From contig CAVUIG010000008.1 in NCBI GenBank assembly GCA_963741355.1, positions 51,839 through 115,838 of the forward strand: 64,000 nucleotides of DNA, written 5' to 3'. Every line of letters begins with the position of its first letter. Position 1 is the stretch's first letter. Shown one piece after another: positions 11,393-19,525 of the stretch. The translations under genes and the position numbers were made by a program. The notes under the pieces were generated by a model. The model was given only the letters and a program-made list of their open reading frames with translations. It was not told where the DNA came from and made no database searches. The stretch is from CAIWHR01 sp963741355 (GTDB lineage: Bacteria; Pseudomonadota; Gammaproteobacteria; Burkholderiales; Casimicrobiaceae).

Positions 11393-11535
11393 TCGGCGGG
11401 CGCGAGGCCGCCGCGCGGCCCGTTCGCTGCGTTGTTGCCTTGCGCCGCGTTCGTTGTACTAATATGCGGTCACCTCGCGCCTTGCTCCGGGCCGTCCTGC
11501 GTCCGGGCCAATTCGCGACGCTATTCGCTTCGCCG
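11393..11535. repeat. intergenic repeat element, second copy
   Basis: Non-coding sequence with the same architecture as 9888-10162: TTCGCTGCGTTGTTGCC, TTCGTTGTACT, GCCTTGCTCCGGGCC and TTCGCGACGCT match blocks in the copy after secA in the same order. The two copies flank argJ. Confidence 0.5.
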
Positions 11536-12441
11536 ATGCCAAAAGTGAAATCAGAATTCGAGGAGATGCTCGCGCGATTCGAGTCGATTCTCGAGCGCGT
11601 CGAGGCGATGCTGCCGCCGCCGCCGCCGCCGGTGGACTGGCACGCCACCGCCTTTCGCTGGCGCAAGCGGGGAGGGCGGGGGTTCCTGCAGGCGATCGCG
11701 CATCCGCATGCGATCCGCCTCGACGAGCTCGTCGCCATCGACCCGCAGAAGCACGCCATCGACGCCAACACGCGGCAGTTCGTCGCCGGGCTGCCCGCCA
11801 ACAACGTCCTGCTGACGGGCTCTCGCGGCACCGGCAAGTCCTCACTCGTGAAGGCGATGCTGGTCAAGTATGCCGGCCGCGGCCTGCGGCTCATCGAAGT
11901 CGACAAGTCCGATCTCATCGATTTGCCCGACATCGCGGCGCTGGTCGAGGGCCGCCGCGAGCGGTTTATCGTCTTCTGCGACGACCTCACGTTCGACGCC
12001 GGCGAGCCCGGCTACAAGGCGCTCAAGGTCATGCTCGACGGCACGATCGCCGTGGCCTCGGCGAACATGCTGATCTACGCCACATCAAATCGCCGCCATC
12101 TGATCCCCGAGTTCATGAGCGAGAACCTCGAGACGAAGCACCTCGGCGAGGAAGTTCACCCGGGAGAGTCGGTCGAGGAAAAGATCTCGCTGTCGGAGCG
12201 CTTCGGGCTCTGGATCTCGTTCTACCCGTTCCGCCAGGAAGACTATCTGGACGCCGTCGCGAGCTGGCTCGACGTCTTCGGCGTTCCGGTGTCGAAGAGC
12301 AAGCGGGACGACGAAGCGCGCACGCGCGATGCGCTGCAGTTCGCGCTGCAGCGCGGGTCGCGAAGCGGCCGCGTCGCGTGGCAGTTCGCGCGCGGCTACG
12401 CCGGCGCCGCCGCGCTGGCGCAGCGGTCGAAGGCGAAGTGA
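11536..12441 (+). CDS. DUF815 AAA-type ATPase
   Basis: A 301-residue protein starting at ATG 11536 (MPKVKSEFEEMLARFE), after the intergenic repeat that forms the upstream part of the open frame. Contains a proline run (PPPPPPVDW), Walker A GSRGTGKSS near residue 95 and Walker B FIVFCDDLTF near residue 140, then the family motif ATSNRRHLIPEFM. DUF815 proteins are AAA ATPases of unknown role found in many bacteria. The GTGA overlap with the next gene suggests translational coupling. Confidence 0.85.
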   Translation: MPKVKSEFEEMLARFESILERVEAMLPPPPPPVDWHATAFRWRKRGGRGFLQAIAHPHAIRLDELVAIDPQKHAIDANTRQFVAGLPANNVLLTGSRGTGKSSLVKAMLVKYAGRGLRLIEVDKSDLIDLPDIAALVEGRRERFIVFCDDLTFDAGEPGYKALKVMLDGTIAVASANMLIYATSNRRHLIPEFMSENLETKHLGEEVHPGESVEEKISLSERFGLWISFYPFRQEDYLDAVASWLDVFGVPVSKSKRDDEARTRDALQFALQRGSRSGRVAWQFARGYAGAAALAQRSKAK

Positions 12442-13376
12442 CCGCGGGCATCGTCCGCGTCGCCGCGGCGGTCATCCTGCGGCCCGGCGGCGACGTGCTG
12501 CTGGCGCAGCGCCCACGAGGCAAGGCCTACGAAGGCTACTGGGAATTCCCGGGCGGCAAACTCGAGCCCGGCGAATCGCCGCGCGCCGCGCTCGATCGCG
12601 AGCTCCGCGAGGAGCTCGGCATCACCGTCGTGCGCGCGTCGCCCTGGCTCGTCCAGCGCTACGTCTATCCCCACGCCCACGTCGAGCTGCATTTCTTTCG
12701 CGTGTTCGAATGGCGCGGCGACCCGCACGGCCACGACAACCAGGCGTTTGCGTGGCAGACGCCGGGGCGCTTCGACGTGGAGCCGCTGCTTCCGGCCAAT
12801 ACGTTCGTGCTGCGCGCGCTGCGCCTGCCGCCGGTCTACGGCATCACGATGGCGAGCGACATGGGGGAGGAGGCCTTACTTGCGCGCGCGAAGGCGGCTC
12901 TGGAGCGCGGTCTCACGCTCGTGCAGTTTCGCGAAAAGGACTGGGACCTCGCGCGCCAGCGCACGCTCTGCACGACGCTCGTCGCGCTCGCCGATGCGCA
13001 TGGCGCGAGGGTGCTCCTCAACGGCAGCGCCGAAAATGCGCGCGCATGGGGATGCGCGGGCGTGCACTGGACGTCGGCGGCGCTCGCCGCCGCGACCGAG
13101 CGGCCGCGCGACCTCGTCTGCGCGGCGTCGTGCCACACGCGCGAGGATCTTGCGCATGCGGGCCGGCTGGCACTCGATTTCGCGGTGCTGGGACCGGTGC
13201 TTCCGACGCCGACGCACCCCGACGCCCGGCCGCTCGGCTGGGATGGCTTCGCGGCGATCGCGACCGAGACGACACTGCCGGTCTACGCGCTCGGCGGGCT
13301 CGTGCGTGCCGACCTCGAGGTCGCGATCACGCATGGCGCGCACGGTGTCGCGCTCCGGCGCGGCGCGTGGAGCTAA
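12438..13376 (+). CDS. Nudix hydrolase fused to a thiamine-phosphate-synthase-like domain
   Basis: A 312-residue two-domain protein starting at GTG 12438, overlapping the stop of the ATPase gene. Residues 1-130 are a MutT-type Nudix domain with a complete Nudix box (GGKLEPGESPRAALDRELRE, then ELGI), expected to sanitise 8-oxo-dGTP. Residues 135-312 form a ThiE/TenI-like TIM barrel (GLTLVQFREKDWD, GVHWTSAAL, FAVLGPVLPTPTHP, LPVYALGGL). This fusion is common in proteobacteria next to argJ and yacG. The ThiE-like half is usually thought degenerate and its activity is uncertain. Confidence 0.9.
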   Translation: MTAGIVRVAAAVILRPGGDVLLAQRPRGKAYEGYWEFPGGKLEPGESPRAALDRELREELGITVVRASPWLVQRYVYPHAHVELHFFRVFEWRGDPHGHDNQAFAWQTPGRFDVEPLLPANTFVLRALRLPPVYGITMASDMGEEALLARAKAALERGLTLVQFREKDWDLARQRTLCTTLVALADAHGARVLLNGSAENARAWGCAGVHWTSAALAAATERPRDLVCAASCHTREDLAHAGRLALDFAVLGPVLPTPTHPDARPLGWDGFAAIATETTLPVYALGGLVRADLEVAITHGAHGVALRRGAWS

Positions 13377-13379
13377 ACG

Positions 13380-13601
13380 CTAGCTCGACGGCGTATCGTC
13401 GCGTGTGTTATCCGGGAGCTCGCCGGATTCGCCCTCCGAATCCGGCGACGTCGACAGCGGTATGCGGTAGGACTCCGACGCCCACGCGCCGAGATCGATC
13501 GTGCGGCATCGCTGCGAGCAGAACGGCCGCCAGCGCGATTCCGGCGTCCATTCGACCGGAGCGGCGCAGATCGGGCAGTTGACGACGCGGGGCGCGGGCA
13601 T
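13380..13601 (-). CDS. yacG: DNA gyrase inhibitor YacG (zinc-binding)
   Basis: A 73-residue protein with the four-cysteine zinc site of YacG: CPICAAPVEW and FCSQRCRTIDLGAWASESYRIP. YacG binds the GyrB subunit and inhibits gyrase in E. coli. It normally follows zapD directly. Here a TPR protein and a cassette array lie between zapD and yacG. Faces the Nudix-ThiE gene tail to tail with 3 bases between. Confidence 0.95.
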   Translation of the reverse strand: MPAPRVVNCPICAAPVEWTPESRWRPFCSQRCRTIDLGAWASESYRIPLSTSPDSEGESGELPDNTRDDTPSS

Positions 13602-13616
13602 CGGGGGATCGGCAGT

Positions 13617-15590
13617 TCAGACGGCCGCTATCGTGCCGGAATTTTCCGGGAGCGGCCACCCCGGCAATTTCCGGCCGCGCGCGGCGGCCGCGACCGCTTC
13701 GCCGAAGAATCGGCCGAGTTCGGCGATCGCCGCGTCATTGTCGTACAGCACGTCGTGGCGCCGCTTGATGTCCTGCTGTCGCTGGGTTCGCCACGCCTTG
13801 TCCTGCGCGAGGCGCAATGCGAGATTCACGTACCGGTCCGGGCTGTCGGCGATGAGCTCGGGGAGTCCCATCTTCCGGTAGTGCGCCGCGGTCTGCCGTC
13901 CGCGCGCGAACTCGCCGTCCCAGGTCACGATCGGAATGCCGAGCGCGAGCGCCTCGTAGCTCGTCGTGCCGCCGCTGAAATGCGGCGTGTCGAGCACCGC
14001 GTCCGCGGTAGCGAGAAATCCGAGGAATGCGTCGAGCCTGAGAAACGGCAGAACGGCCACACGCGCGGCGACGTCCGGCATCGACTGATTGAAGCGCTGC
14101 AGCAACAGGCGATTCCAATGGTCGTTCTTCTCGCCGTTGAAGAGCACGAGAAGGCCCTGTGGGTCGCGCCGCAGCAGCGATGCCACGATCGCGTCGAAGT
14201 CGGGATGGAACTTGATCGGATTCTGCGCGCATACGTACAGCCGCGCATTTGCCGGCAGCCCGAAATCCTCCCGTCGTGGCGAAGCACCCGCGGTCGCAGG
14301 CTTGCGGATCACGCTCGGCAGGTCGGCGAGCCGCACGAGCGTTTCGGAATAATGCTGCCGTGCGCCGCGCGGCTCCAGTGTTGCGGAGGAAACGAAGTAG
14401 TCGACGTTGGGAATGCCCGTCGTCACCGGGTGCCCCAGCGTCACGCACTGCACCGGCGCGAGCCGGCTGAACGCGAGAAAGTATGTGCACGGCTCCATCC
14501 CGATGTCGGGGTAGAACAGAACGTCGAGCCTCGCCTGCGCCAGGCGCTCGCGCATCTCGGCAAGATCATCGTCGGGAAGCATCGTCGTGCCCGAGGCCGT
14601 CGTGTTGCCGGGCCCGAAGCCGAAGCGGTGCACCTCGAACCGGCTCGCGTCGAGCCGGTCTCCGATCGCGCCGAAATGCTTGCCGATCGGATGGTCGGGG
14701 CGCAGGTAGCGTGACACGATGCCGACCCTGATTCTGTCCGACGGGCCGGGATAACCCGCGCAATGCGGCGCGATCCCGCCGAGCTCCGGGCTCGCGCCGA
14801 GATAGAAATTGGCGAGGTGCGTGCGCAACTCGCGGTCGTTGCGACCGTGATAGGCCGTGTAGAAGATCGTGCTGCTCGCGTAGCGCAGCGGGTCGGGGAG
14901 CGCGATCCCGCGGGCGGTGAGCGTCGTCAGCGCTGTCGCGACGCGATAGCGCGATTCGTCCATCTCGGCGACCGACATCGGGATCACCGGCATCACGAGC
15001 GCGCCGAGAACCTCCACGCCCGGATTCGGGACGCGATCCTGCGATTCCAAATAGGCTCGGACGGCGTCCTCGCTGCGCCCGAGGTCCTGCAGCACGTTGC
15101 CGAGCCTGACCAGCGCCTGCGCGGCATCTTCCTTGCGACCCTGCGAGTCCTGTACAAGCGCAAGGTTGTTGAGAGCGCCGGAGTGAAGCGGGTTCGAGGT
15201 CGCCGCCTGCCGGTAGCATTCCTCGGCCTCTGCGAGCCTTTGCTGTTGCCGGAGCGCGTTGCCGAGGTTGAACGAGGCGTCGGCAAATCCTGGATCGATT
15301 TGCAGCGCGCTGCGAAACGCCGCTTCCGCGTCGGGCAAACGCGAGACCATCGTGAGGGCGTTGCCGAGATTGCTCCATGCCACGGCATTGCGGTCGTTTG
15401 CGCGCACCGACCGCTGCAGGAGCTCGGCCGCGGATTCCCATTGCCCCGCGCCGTACTGGATGAGGCCGAGGTAGTGGAGCGCGTCCGCGTTCGCGGGCTC
15501 GCGCGCGAGGATCGCGCGGTAGCGGGTTTCGGCTTCGGCGTGCTGGCCGGCCTGATGCAGGCGCACGGCCTCCTGCAAGGCGTCAGTCAT
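13617..15590 (-). CDS. TPR-repeat protein with O-GlcNAc-transferase-like (SPINDLY family) C-terminal domain
   Basis: A 657-residue protein. Residues 1-190 hold about five tetratricopeptide repeats (ADALHYLGLIQYGAGQWESA, AVAWSNLGNALTMVSRLPDA, ADASFNLGNALRQQQRLAEA). Residues 260-640 form a GT41-like glycosyltransferase region with IRVGIVSRYLRPDHPIGKHF, DVLFYPDIGMEP and the donor-site stretch HFSGGTTSYEALALGIPIVTW. Bacterial members include HMW1C-like adhesin glycosyltransferases and uncharacterised proteins. No target is evident. It sits between yacG and the cassette array, positions normally adjacent, so it is probably an accessory insertion. Confidence 0.8.
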   Translation of the reverse strand: MTDALQEAVRLHQAGQHAEAETRYRAILAREPANADALHYLGLIQYGAGQWESAAELLQRSVRANDRNAVAWSNLGNALTMVSRLPDAEAAFRSALQIDPGFADASFNLGNALRQQQRLAEAEECYRQAATSNPLHSGALNNLALVQDSQGRKEDAAQALVRLGNVLQDLGRSEDAVRAYLESQDRVPNPGVEVLGALVMPVIPMSVAEMDESRYRVATALTTLTARGIALPDPLRYASSTIFYTAYHGRNDRELRTHLANFYLGASPELGGIAPHCAGYPGPSDRIRVGIVSRYLRPDHPIGKHFGAIGDRLDASRFEVHRFGFGPGNTTASGTTMLPDDDLAEMRERLAQARLDVLFYPDIGMEPCTYFLAFSRLAPVQCVTLGHPVTTGIPNVDYFVSSATLEPRGARQHYSETLVRLADLPSVIRKPATAGASPRREDFGLPANARLYVCAQNPIKFHPDFDAIVASLLRRDPQGLLVLFNGEKNDHWNRLLLQRFNQSMPDVAARVAVLPFLRLDAFLGFLATADAVLDTPHFSGGTTSYEALALGIPIVTWDGEFARGRQTAAHYRKMGLPELIADSPDRYVNLALRLAQDKAWRTQRQQDIKRRHDVLYDNDAAIAELGRFFGEAVAAAARGRKLPGWPLPENSGTIAAV

Positions 15591-15608
15591 GAATGGGGGA
15601 AGTCGGAA

Positions 15609-15625
15609 CAGAGATTGCAGAACAT
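15609..15625. repeat. left 17-bp direct repeat flanking the cassette array
   Basis: CAGAGATTGCAGAACAT occurs here and again, identical and in the same orientation, at 20683-20699. The right copy encodes the last residues and stop of zapD on the minus strand. The left copy lies just upstream of the TPR gene start. Confidence 0.8.
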
Positions 15626-15639
15626 TCGCGGTGGCTCAG

Positions 15640-15666
15640 TCATTGATATTCTATTATTATCAATGA
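15640..15666. promoter_or_regulatory. AT-rich palindrome at the left end of the array
   Basis: TCATTGATA and TATCAATGA form a perfect 9-bp inverted repeat separated by 9 bases, in an AT-rich island 15 bases inside the left direct repeat. It could be a protein-binding operator, part of a recombination site or a promoter region. A TATTAT box lies within the loop. Confidence 0.4.
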
Positions 15667-15752
15667 GCTAATTGATTCGATCGGGAAACGCATGAGGGCA
15701 GCAGAACCCGGCAACGCCCATTCTAGCGCCCCACGGCGCGCGGATATTTCTG

Positions 15753-15759
15753 GTTAGGC
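15753..15759 (+). other. candidate integron core site at the start of the first cassette
   Basis: GTTAGGC matches the GTTRRRY recombination core and precedes the aminoglycoside-phosphotransferase-like gene by about 50 bases. No matching RYYYAAC partner is clear within the expected distance upstream. It may be an attI-type core or the remnant of a lost attC. Confidence 0.4.
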
Positions 15760-15807
15760 ATCAATTCATGTGGATGCCGCGTTCTTCGGCCTAGCGAAAA
15801 TATCCAT

Positions 15808-16685
15808 ATGGCACCCGTCATAGACGATGCCCTCGTACGTCGCCTCGTGACGGCGCAATTTCCCCAATGGAAAGGTCTCCCAGTCCGGTCGGTCGAGACC
15901 GCCGGGTGGGACAACAGAACCTTTCACTTGGGCGACCACATGATCGTCCGCTTGCCGCAGGCAGCGGCCTACGCGGCACAGGTTGAAAAAGAACATCGGT
16001 GGCTTCCACAACTCGCGCCCCAGCTCCCTCTTAAGATTCCAACGCCTCTGGCGATCGGAAGGCCAGCTGATGGCTATCCTTGGGAGTGGTCTGTCTACCG
16101 ATGGATCGAGGGAGAAACCGCCGCTCCGGGGCGCATAGGCGATCTGAAAGACTTTGCGACTGGACTCGCCGATTTTCTCATCGCTCTACAACGTATCGAC
16201 ACGACGGATGGCCCGCGCCCCGGTCCTCACAATTTCTATCGCGGTGGCTCACTCACGACCTATGACGCCGAAGCCAGGCAAGCAATCGCCGTTCTCAAAG
16301 GCAAGCTCGATACCGAAGCGGCCACCGAGGTTTGGGACATGGCGCTCAAAACCACCTGGGACTGTCCGCCCGTTTGGCTCCACGGCGACGTCAGCGCTGG
16401 AAACCTCCTGATACACGAGGGCCGCTTGAGCGCTATCATCGATTTCGGAATGGTGGGGTTGGCGACCCCGCGTGCGATCTGTCCGTCGCGTGGACACTGT
16501 TCGAAGGTGAAAGCCGCAGAGTATTTCGTGCAATGCTTCCGCTCGACCCCGGTACATGGGCTCGCGGCCGCGCGTGGACTTTATGGAAAGCGTTGATCGT
16601 CGCAGCTGGTCTGACGGAAACGAATGCAGTTGAAGCTGCGCGACCTTGGAGCATCATTGATGAAGTGCTTAGCATTGATGCCTAA
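15808..16685 (+). CDS. aminoglycoside phosphotransferase-family kinase (cassette gene, one-base frameshift)
   Basis: Protein-kinase-fold small-molecule phosphotransferase of about 292 residues. Visible marks are WDNRTFHLGDHMIVRLPQ (nucleotide-binding region), the Brenner motif WLHGDVSAGNLL near residue 195 and the metal-binding IDFG near residue 213. After IDFGMVG the frame is lost, and VGDPACDLSVAWTLFEGESR continues one frame away. Adding one G in the run at 16455-16458 restores a normal C-terminus ending DEVLSIDA. The stop TAA is embedded in the attC start (GCCTAAC). Substrate is unknown: many environmental relatives do not confer aminoglycoside resistance, so no resistance should be assumed. 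Confidence 0.8.
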
Positions 16686-16750
16686 CCCGTCGCTCAACGC
16701 GGACGTCCCGCATGCGGGGCTTCGCCCGCGCAGCGGGCCGCCGGTTAGCC
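16680..16750 (+). repeat. integron attC site 1
   Basis: 71 bp from GCCTAAC (16680-16686) to GTTAGCC (16744-16750), with internal complementary GC-rich arms (CCCGCATGCGGGGCTTCGCC). It includes the stop codon of the upstream kinase gene. Confidence 0.8.
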
Positions 16751-16766
16751 TGATCAATTCCGTGGT

Positions 16767-16966
16767 GTGGACATTGATCTCGCATATGCCGCTTATCGGC
16801 GTCGGCTGGCTTCTCGCGGCTGGGGTCTGTGTTTTTCTACAAAAATGGTCACTCCCGTGGTAACGAGGGCGTCCAATTCGCTCTTGTCAAGAACAAAGCC
16901 CATTACCCCAAAAGCCTTGAGGCCAAGCGTCGCAGCATGTTTGCGGATTTGCGATATGCGGCCTAA
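16767..16966 (+). CDS. small cassette protein of unknown function (one-base frameshift)
   Basis: Reconstructed product of about 66 residues. It starts at GTG 16767 (MDIDLAYAAYRRRLASRG) and after one missing base near 16820 continues GSVFFYKNGHSRGNEGVQFA and KNKAHYPKSLEAKRRS, ending DLRYAA. The TAA stop lies inside the next attC, the usual cassette arrangement. The second part has a highly charged, soluble composition. I do not recognise the family. The evidence is the attC-embedded stop and full coverage of the cassette by the joined frame. Confidence 0.45.
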
Positions 16967-17041
16967 CCCGGCGTTCAAGCGGACCCAGCCCGGCGCGGCT
17001 TCGCCGTCGCCAGCTGGCACGCTTAGCTCAGTCCGTTAGGC
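16961..17041 (+). repeat. integron attC site 2
   Basis: 81 bp from GCCTAAC (16961-16967) to GTTAGGC (17035-17041). The GTTCAAGCGGACCC box follows the first core and GCGGCTTCGCCGTCGCC forms the central hairpin. Perfect core complementarity (GCCTAAC/GTTAGGC). Confidence 0.85.
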
Positions 17042-17062
17042 GGCACAATCGAGAGGTATTTC

Positions 17063-17392
17063 ATGGATTGGTTTCCGCTCATCTTCCTGGCCATCGCGGT
17101 CGCAGTAGTCGGGCCACTCCTATTTCGCACATTCAAGTACAAAAGCTTTTCCGCCGCGATGCTTGGAGCACCAATTCGAAACACCGTGGGAGAGATCGAG
17201 CTCAATCGGTCTGGTCTATCGAGCTCCGTGTTGAAGGTTCACGCATTGGGCTCAGCGACCGGGTCCGACCGGTCAGTGGGGCTTCAACTGGTCTCGAAGG
17301 CGGCACTTGGAGCGAGTACGATGCCCATTAAGCTTTCCATCCAACAAGCGCAGGAGCTCTCGATGCTTCTACAGAACGCAACGAAGGCGTAA
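17063..17392 (+). CDS. single-pass membrane-anchored cassette protein of unknown function
   Basis: A 109-residue product starting at ATG 17063, shortly after attC 2. One N-terminal transmembrane helix (FPLIFLAIAVAVVGPLLF, about residues 4-21) is followed by a polar domain with KVHALGSATGSDRSVGLQLV and IQQAQELSMLLQNATKA. No family is recognised. Occupies a whole cassette between attC 2 and attC 3. Confidence 0.6.
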   Translation: MDWFPLIFLAIAVAVVGPLLFRTFKYKSFSAAMLGAPIRNTVGEIELNRSGLSSSVLKVHALGSATGSDRSVGLQLVSKAALGASTMPIKLSIQQAQELSMLLQNATKA

Positions 17393-17398
17393 GTGCCG

Positions 17399-17460
17399 AC
17401 CTAACCCGGCGCTCAACCAGACGCCCCGCAAGCGGTCGCCGGTTACCTTAGCCGTTAGGC
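17399..17460 (+). repeat. integron attC site 3
   Basis: 62 bp from ACCTAAC (17399-17405) to GTTAGGC (17454-17460), with GCTCAACCAGACGCCCCGC after the first core. Short type, similar in length to the classic 59-base element. Confidence 0.85.
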
Positions 17461-17486
17461 CCTGGAAGTACAGAGGTGAGAGCACG

Positions 17487-17831
17487 ATGAACAACGAACA
17501 GGTGGCACCTGAGACGAAAGGTGTTACGGTGAAGTTACTTGCAACGGTTGACCTTGGCCCTGAGATCGAGGGCATGACAGGGCGCCAACTTCGAATGCGT
17601 ATGGTGACCATCGAGCCTGGAGGCGTCTTCGGCCCGATTCACGACCATATAGACAGACCAGGCACCGTCTACATACTGCAAGGAACGGTCACTGACCATC
17701 GAAATGGAGTCGCTACGGACTATGGGCCGGGAGTGGGCTGGCCCGAGGATAGGAACACCACACACTGGCTTGAGAACAGAGGAACGATTCCGGCGGTGGA
17801 GATCTCGGTCGATATAGTCAGGCAAGAGTAA
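17487..17831 (+). CDS. cupin-domain protein (cassette gene)
   Basis: A 114-residue small beta-barrel protein. Starts at ATG 17487 behind GAGGTGAG. The cupin metal motif is visible as PGGVFGPIHDHIDRPGTVYI near residue 48 (two His plus downstream Glu/His positions), then LQGTVTDHRNGVATDYGPG and HWLENRGTIPAVEISVDI. Single-domain cupins bind a metal and act as small dioxygenases, isomerases or sensors, and the substrate here is unknown. Fills the cassette between attC 3 and the decayed sites at 17860. Confidence 0.75.
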   Translation: MNNEQVAPETKGVTVKLLATVDLGPEIEGMTGRQLRMRMVTIEPGGVFGPIHDHIDRPGTVYILQGTVTDHRNGVATDYGPGVGWPEDRNTTHWLENRGTIPAVEISVDIVRQE

Positions 17832-17859
17832 GCTCAGGCCCGACATCTAATACGGTCGG

Positions 17860-18025
17860 GCCCAACACCTCGTTCAAGCGGGCCCAGCTCGGGGCGGCTT
17901 CGCCATCGCCGTCTCACCTGACGGGACAGTGATGGTCGGACTATCAGACTATCGCATTCCGACTGGGGTATTGGACATGCCGCCCAACCCTGCGCTACGT
18001 CGCGAAGCTGCGCCACTAAACAGCG
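17860..18025 (+). repeat. two decayed attC remnants
   Basis: GCCCAAC at 17860-17866 is followed by GTTCAAGCGGGCCCAGC and GGCGGCTTCGCC, like an attC left half, but no GTTRRRY end is found. A second start, GCCCAAC at 17982-17988, is also incomplete. These look like attC sites truncated by deletion or recombination. Confidence 0.5.
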
Positions 18026-18116
18026 GCCTAACCAGGCGCTTCGCCGGACCCGCCGATAGGTGGTTTCTTTCTCGCGTGCGCCGGTGGCGGCCGGCCGGTG
18101 ACCTTATCCGTTAGCC
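18026..18116 (+). repeat. integron attC site 4
   Basis: 91 bp from GCCTAAC (18026-18032) to GTTAGCC (18110-18116), with CCGGTGGCGGCCGGCCGG in the arms. It directly follows the two remnants. Confidence 0.75.
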
Positions 18117-18124
18117 ATCACACG

Positions 18125-18550
18125 ATGCGTCCAGTTCCTGCGCCAGTCCTGCCAAGGCACATGTGGGTGCTTGTAGTCTTGTATTTCATCGCCAGCCTTG
18201 CGCACTTCACTCACAACGCCGAATACATTGCGTTCTATCCGGGCATGCCCGCTTGGCTCACTTCGGAGACGGTCTATCTTGCCTGGCTCGGTGTCACGAG
18301 CGTCGGTCTCGTCGCGTTGGCGCTGTTCAGGTTCGGTCTTCCCTGCCCCGCTGCCCTGCTGCTGGGCATCTATGGCGCCTTTGGCCTCGATGGTCTGGCG
18401 CACTACACGCTGGGTTTGTGTTCCGAGCACACCGTCTTGGCCAATATCACCATCTGGTCGGAGGCAACTACCGGCCTTCTCTTGTTGCTTGTCTCGTTAC
18501 TGACTTTCGGCCGTCGCCTCGCTCCCGCGATTCAGGGCCGCGACGGCTAA
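18125..18550 (+). CDS. small integral membrane protein (cassette gene)
   Basis: A 141-residue product from ATG 18125, nine bases after attC 4. The in-frame upstream GTG lies inside the attC and is less likely. Four hydrophobic segments are visible: MWVLVVLYFIASLAHF, TVYLAWLGVTSVGLVALALF, AALLLGIYGAFGLDGLAHY and ATTGLLLLLVSLLTF. Several His residues (HFTHNAEY, HYTLGLCSEH) lie near membrane boundaries. No family name is recognised. Function unknown. Confidence 0.6.
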   Translation: MRPVPAPVLPRHMWVLVVLYFIASLAHFTHNAEYIAFYPGMPAWLTSETVYLAWLGVTSVGLVALALFRFGLPCPAALLLGIYGAFGLDGLAHYTLGLCSEHTVLANITIWSEATTGLLLLLVSLLTFGRRLAPAIQGRDG

Positions 18551-18612
18551 TCCGGCGGTCAACACCGACGCCCTGCACGAGGGCTGCGCCATTTGGTGGT
18601 CGCCGGCGATGT
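18544..18612 (+). repeat. degenerate attC-like sequence
   Basis: CGGCTAATCCGGCGGTCAAC resembles an attC left end (RYYYAAC altered to GGCTAAT) and overlaps the stop of the membrane protein. A later GGTGGTCGCCGGCGATG lacks the GTT core. Weak call, based on similarity to the other sites. Confidence 0.35.
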
Positions 18613-18744
18613 CACGGAGATCTCGAACGGCACTTGCGCGTTGGTGGCACGTGGTGTTTGAATTTGCGGGTCACCAGGGTTTTGCGCGGCTGCGACAGCG
18701 CAATGCGTCTCGTGTGACAGGCGTTTCATCGAAAGGAGGCTGCT

Positions 18745-19521
18745 ATGACCGCCCGATTGCTTCGTTCCATATTTGGCATCATTGCCGTTGGCCTCGCCAT
18801 CACGGCCATGCACCCCGCACGCGCGAGCAACTCTCCATCATCGTTCGGTGTCGAGTTCTCCGACTGCGTTGAGAGCATTGGTGTTGGGCTTGCGCCGACT
18901 CCCAACGTCGTTGCGCTCACGCCGCCTGGCTTCATTCCGGTCGGTCTGGGCACGCCCGTTTCGCCGATCGTCGTGCGCACGGCGGATTGCGCGGGTATCG
19001 CGGTTGACGACCACAAGCCTAAACCAGGCTCCGTCGTTCAGATCGGCGCCGTGATCGTTCCGCCAGAGATCGGCGTCGGCGATATCAACAACTACACGTT
19101 CTGGTATTACACGACGGATGAGAGGCTCGCGCGTCGATTGCGGGATCTTGGGGTATCCGCCCAGCACGTCGAGACGATCGGTTACGTCCTCGAGCCGGAG
19201 CACTCTGGAATCCCAAACGACCTTGCGGTCACCGTTCGGAGGCCGGGTGAGCCTCGCTTTACGCTCGAAGGATCCGTCGTTCCTTCCGATATTCCAACGG
19301 GCGCGTTCGATGCGATTTGGTGGCAGAAGACGTCCGTCGGCAATATCCGAATGGACACTAACGTGCCGGTGATTGCTATCAGTTCGGCCGCCCTGATTCT
19401 CGAGACTGACGTGGCCAACGCGTTGGGCCGGCTCATTGGCAGTGGCACCCTTGAGTTCCCGATCGTCCAGCAGTTCAACACGTTTTCGGACGCGCACATG
19501 GACGTGCGTGCCACGCCGTGA
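18745..19521 (+). CDS. secreted protein of unknown function (cassette gene)
   Basis: A 258-residue product with a strong AAAGGAGG ribosome site and a signal peptide (MTARLLRSIFGIIAVGLAIT, cleaved near ARAS). The mature part contains PGSVVQIGAVIVPPEIGVGD, NNYTFWYYTTDERLARRLRD and AVTVRRPGEPRFTLEGSV, with a beta-rich composition. Only three Cys are visible in total and no catalytic motif. I do not recognise the family. It is larger than most cassette genes but is followed by a long attC. Confidence 0.6.
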   Translation: MTARLLRSIFGIIAVGLAITAMHPARASNSPSSFGVEFSDCVESIGVGLAPTPNVVALTPPGFIPVGLGTPVSPIVVRTADCAGIAVDDHKPKPGSVVQIGAVIVPPEIGVGDINNYTFWYYTTDERLARRLRDLGVSAQHVETIGYVLEPEHSGIPNDLAVTVRRPGEPRFTLEGSVVPSDIPTGAFDAIWWQKTSVGNIRMDTNVPVIAISSAALILETDVANALGRLIGSGTLEFPIVQQFNTFSDAHMDVRATP

Positions 19522-19525
19522 CAGT

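Noticed and set aside
15808..16685. An aminoglycoside-resistance gene
   Set aside because: The fold is clear, but the substrate cannot be predicted from the sequence and similar environmental kinases often act on other molecules; only the family is called.
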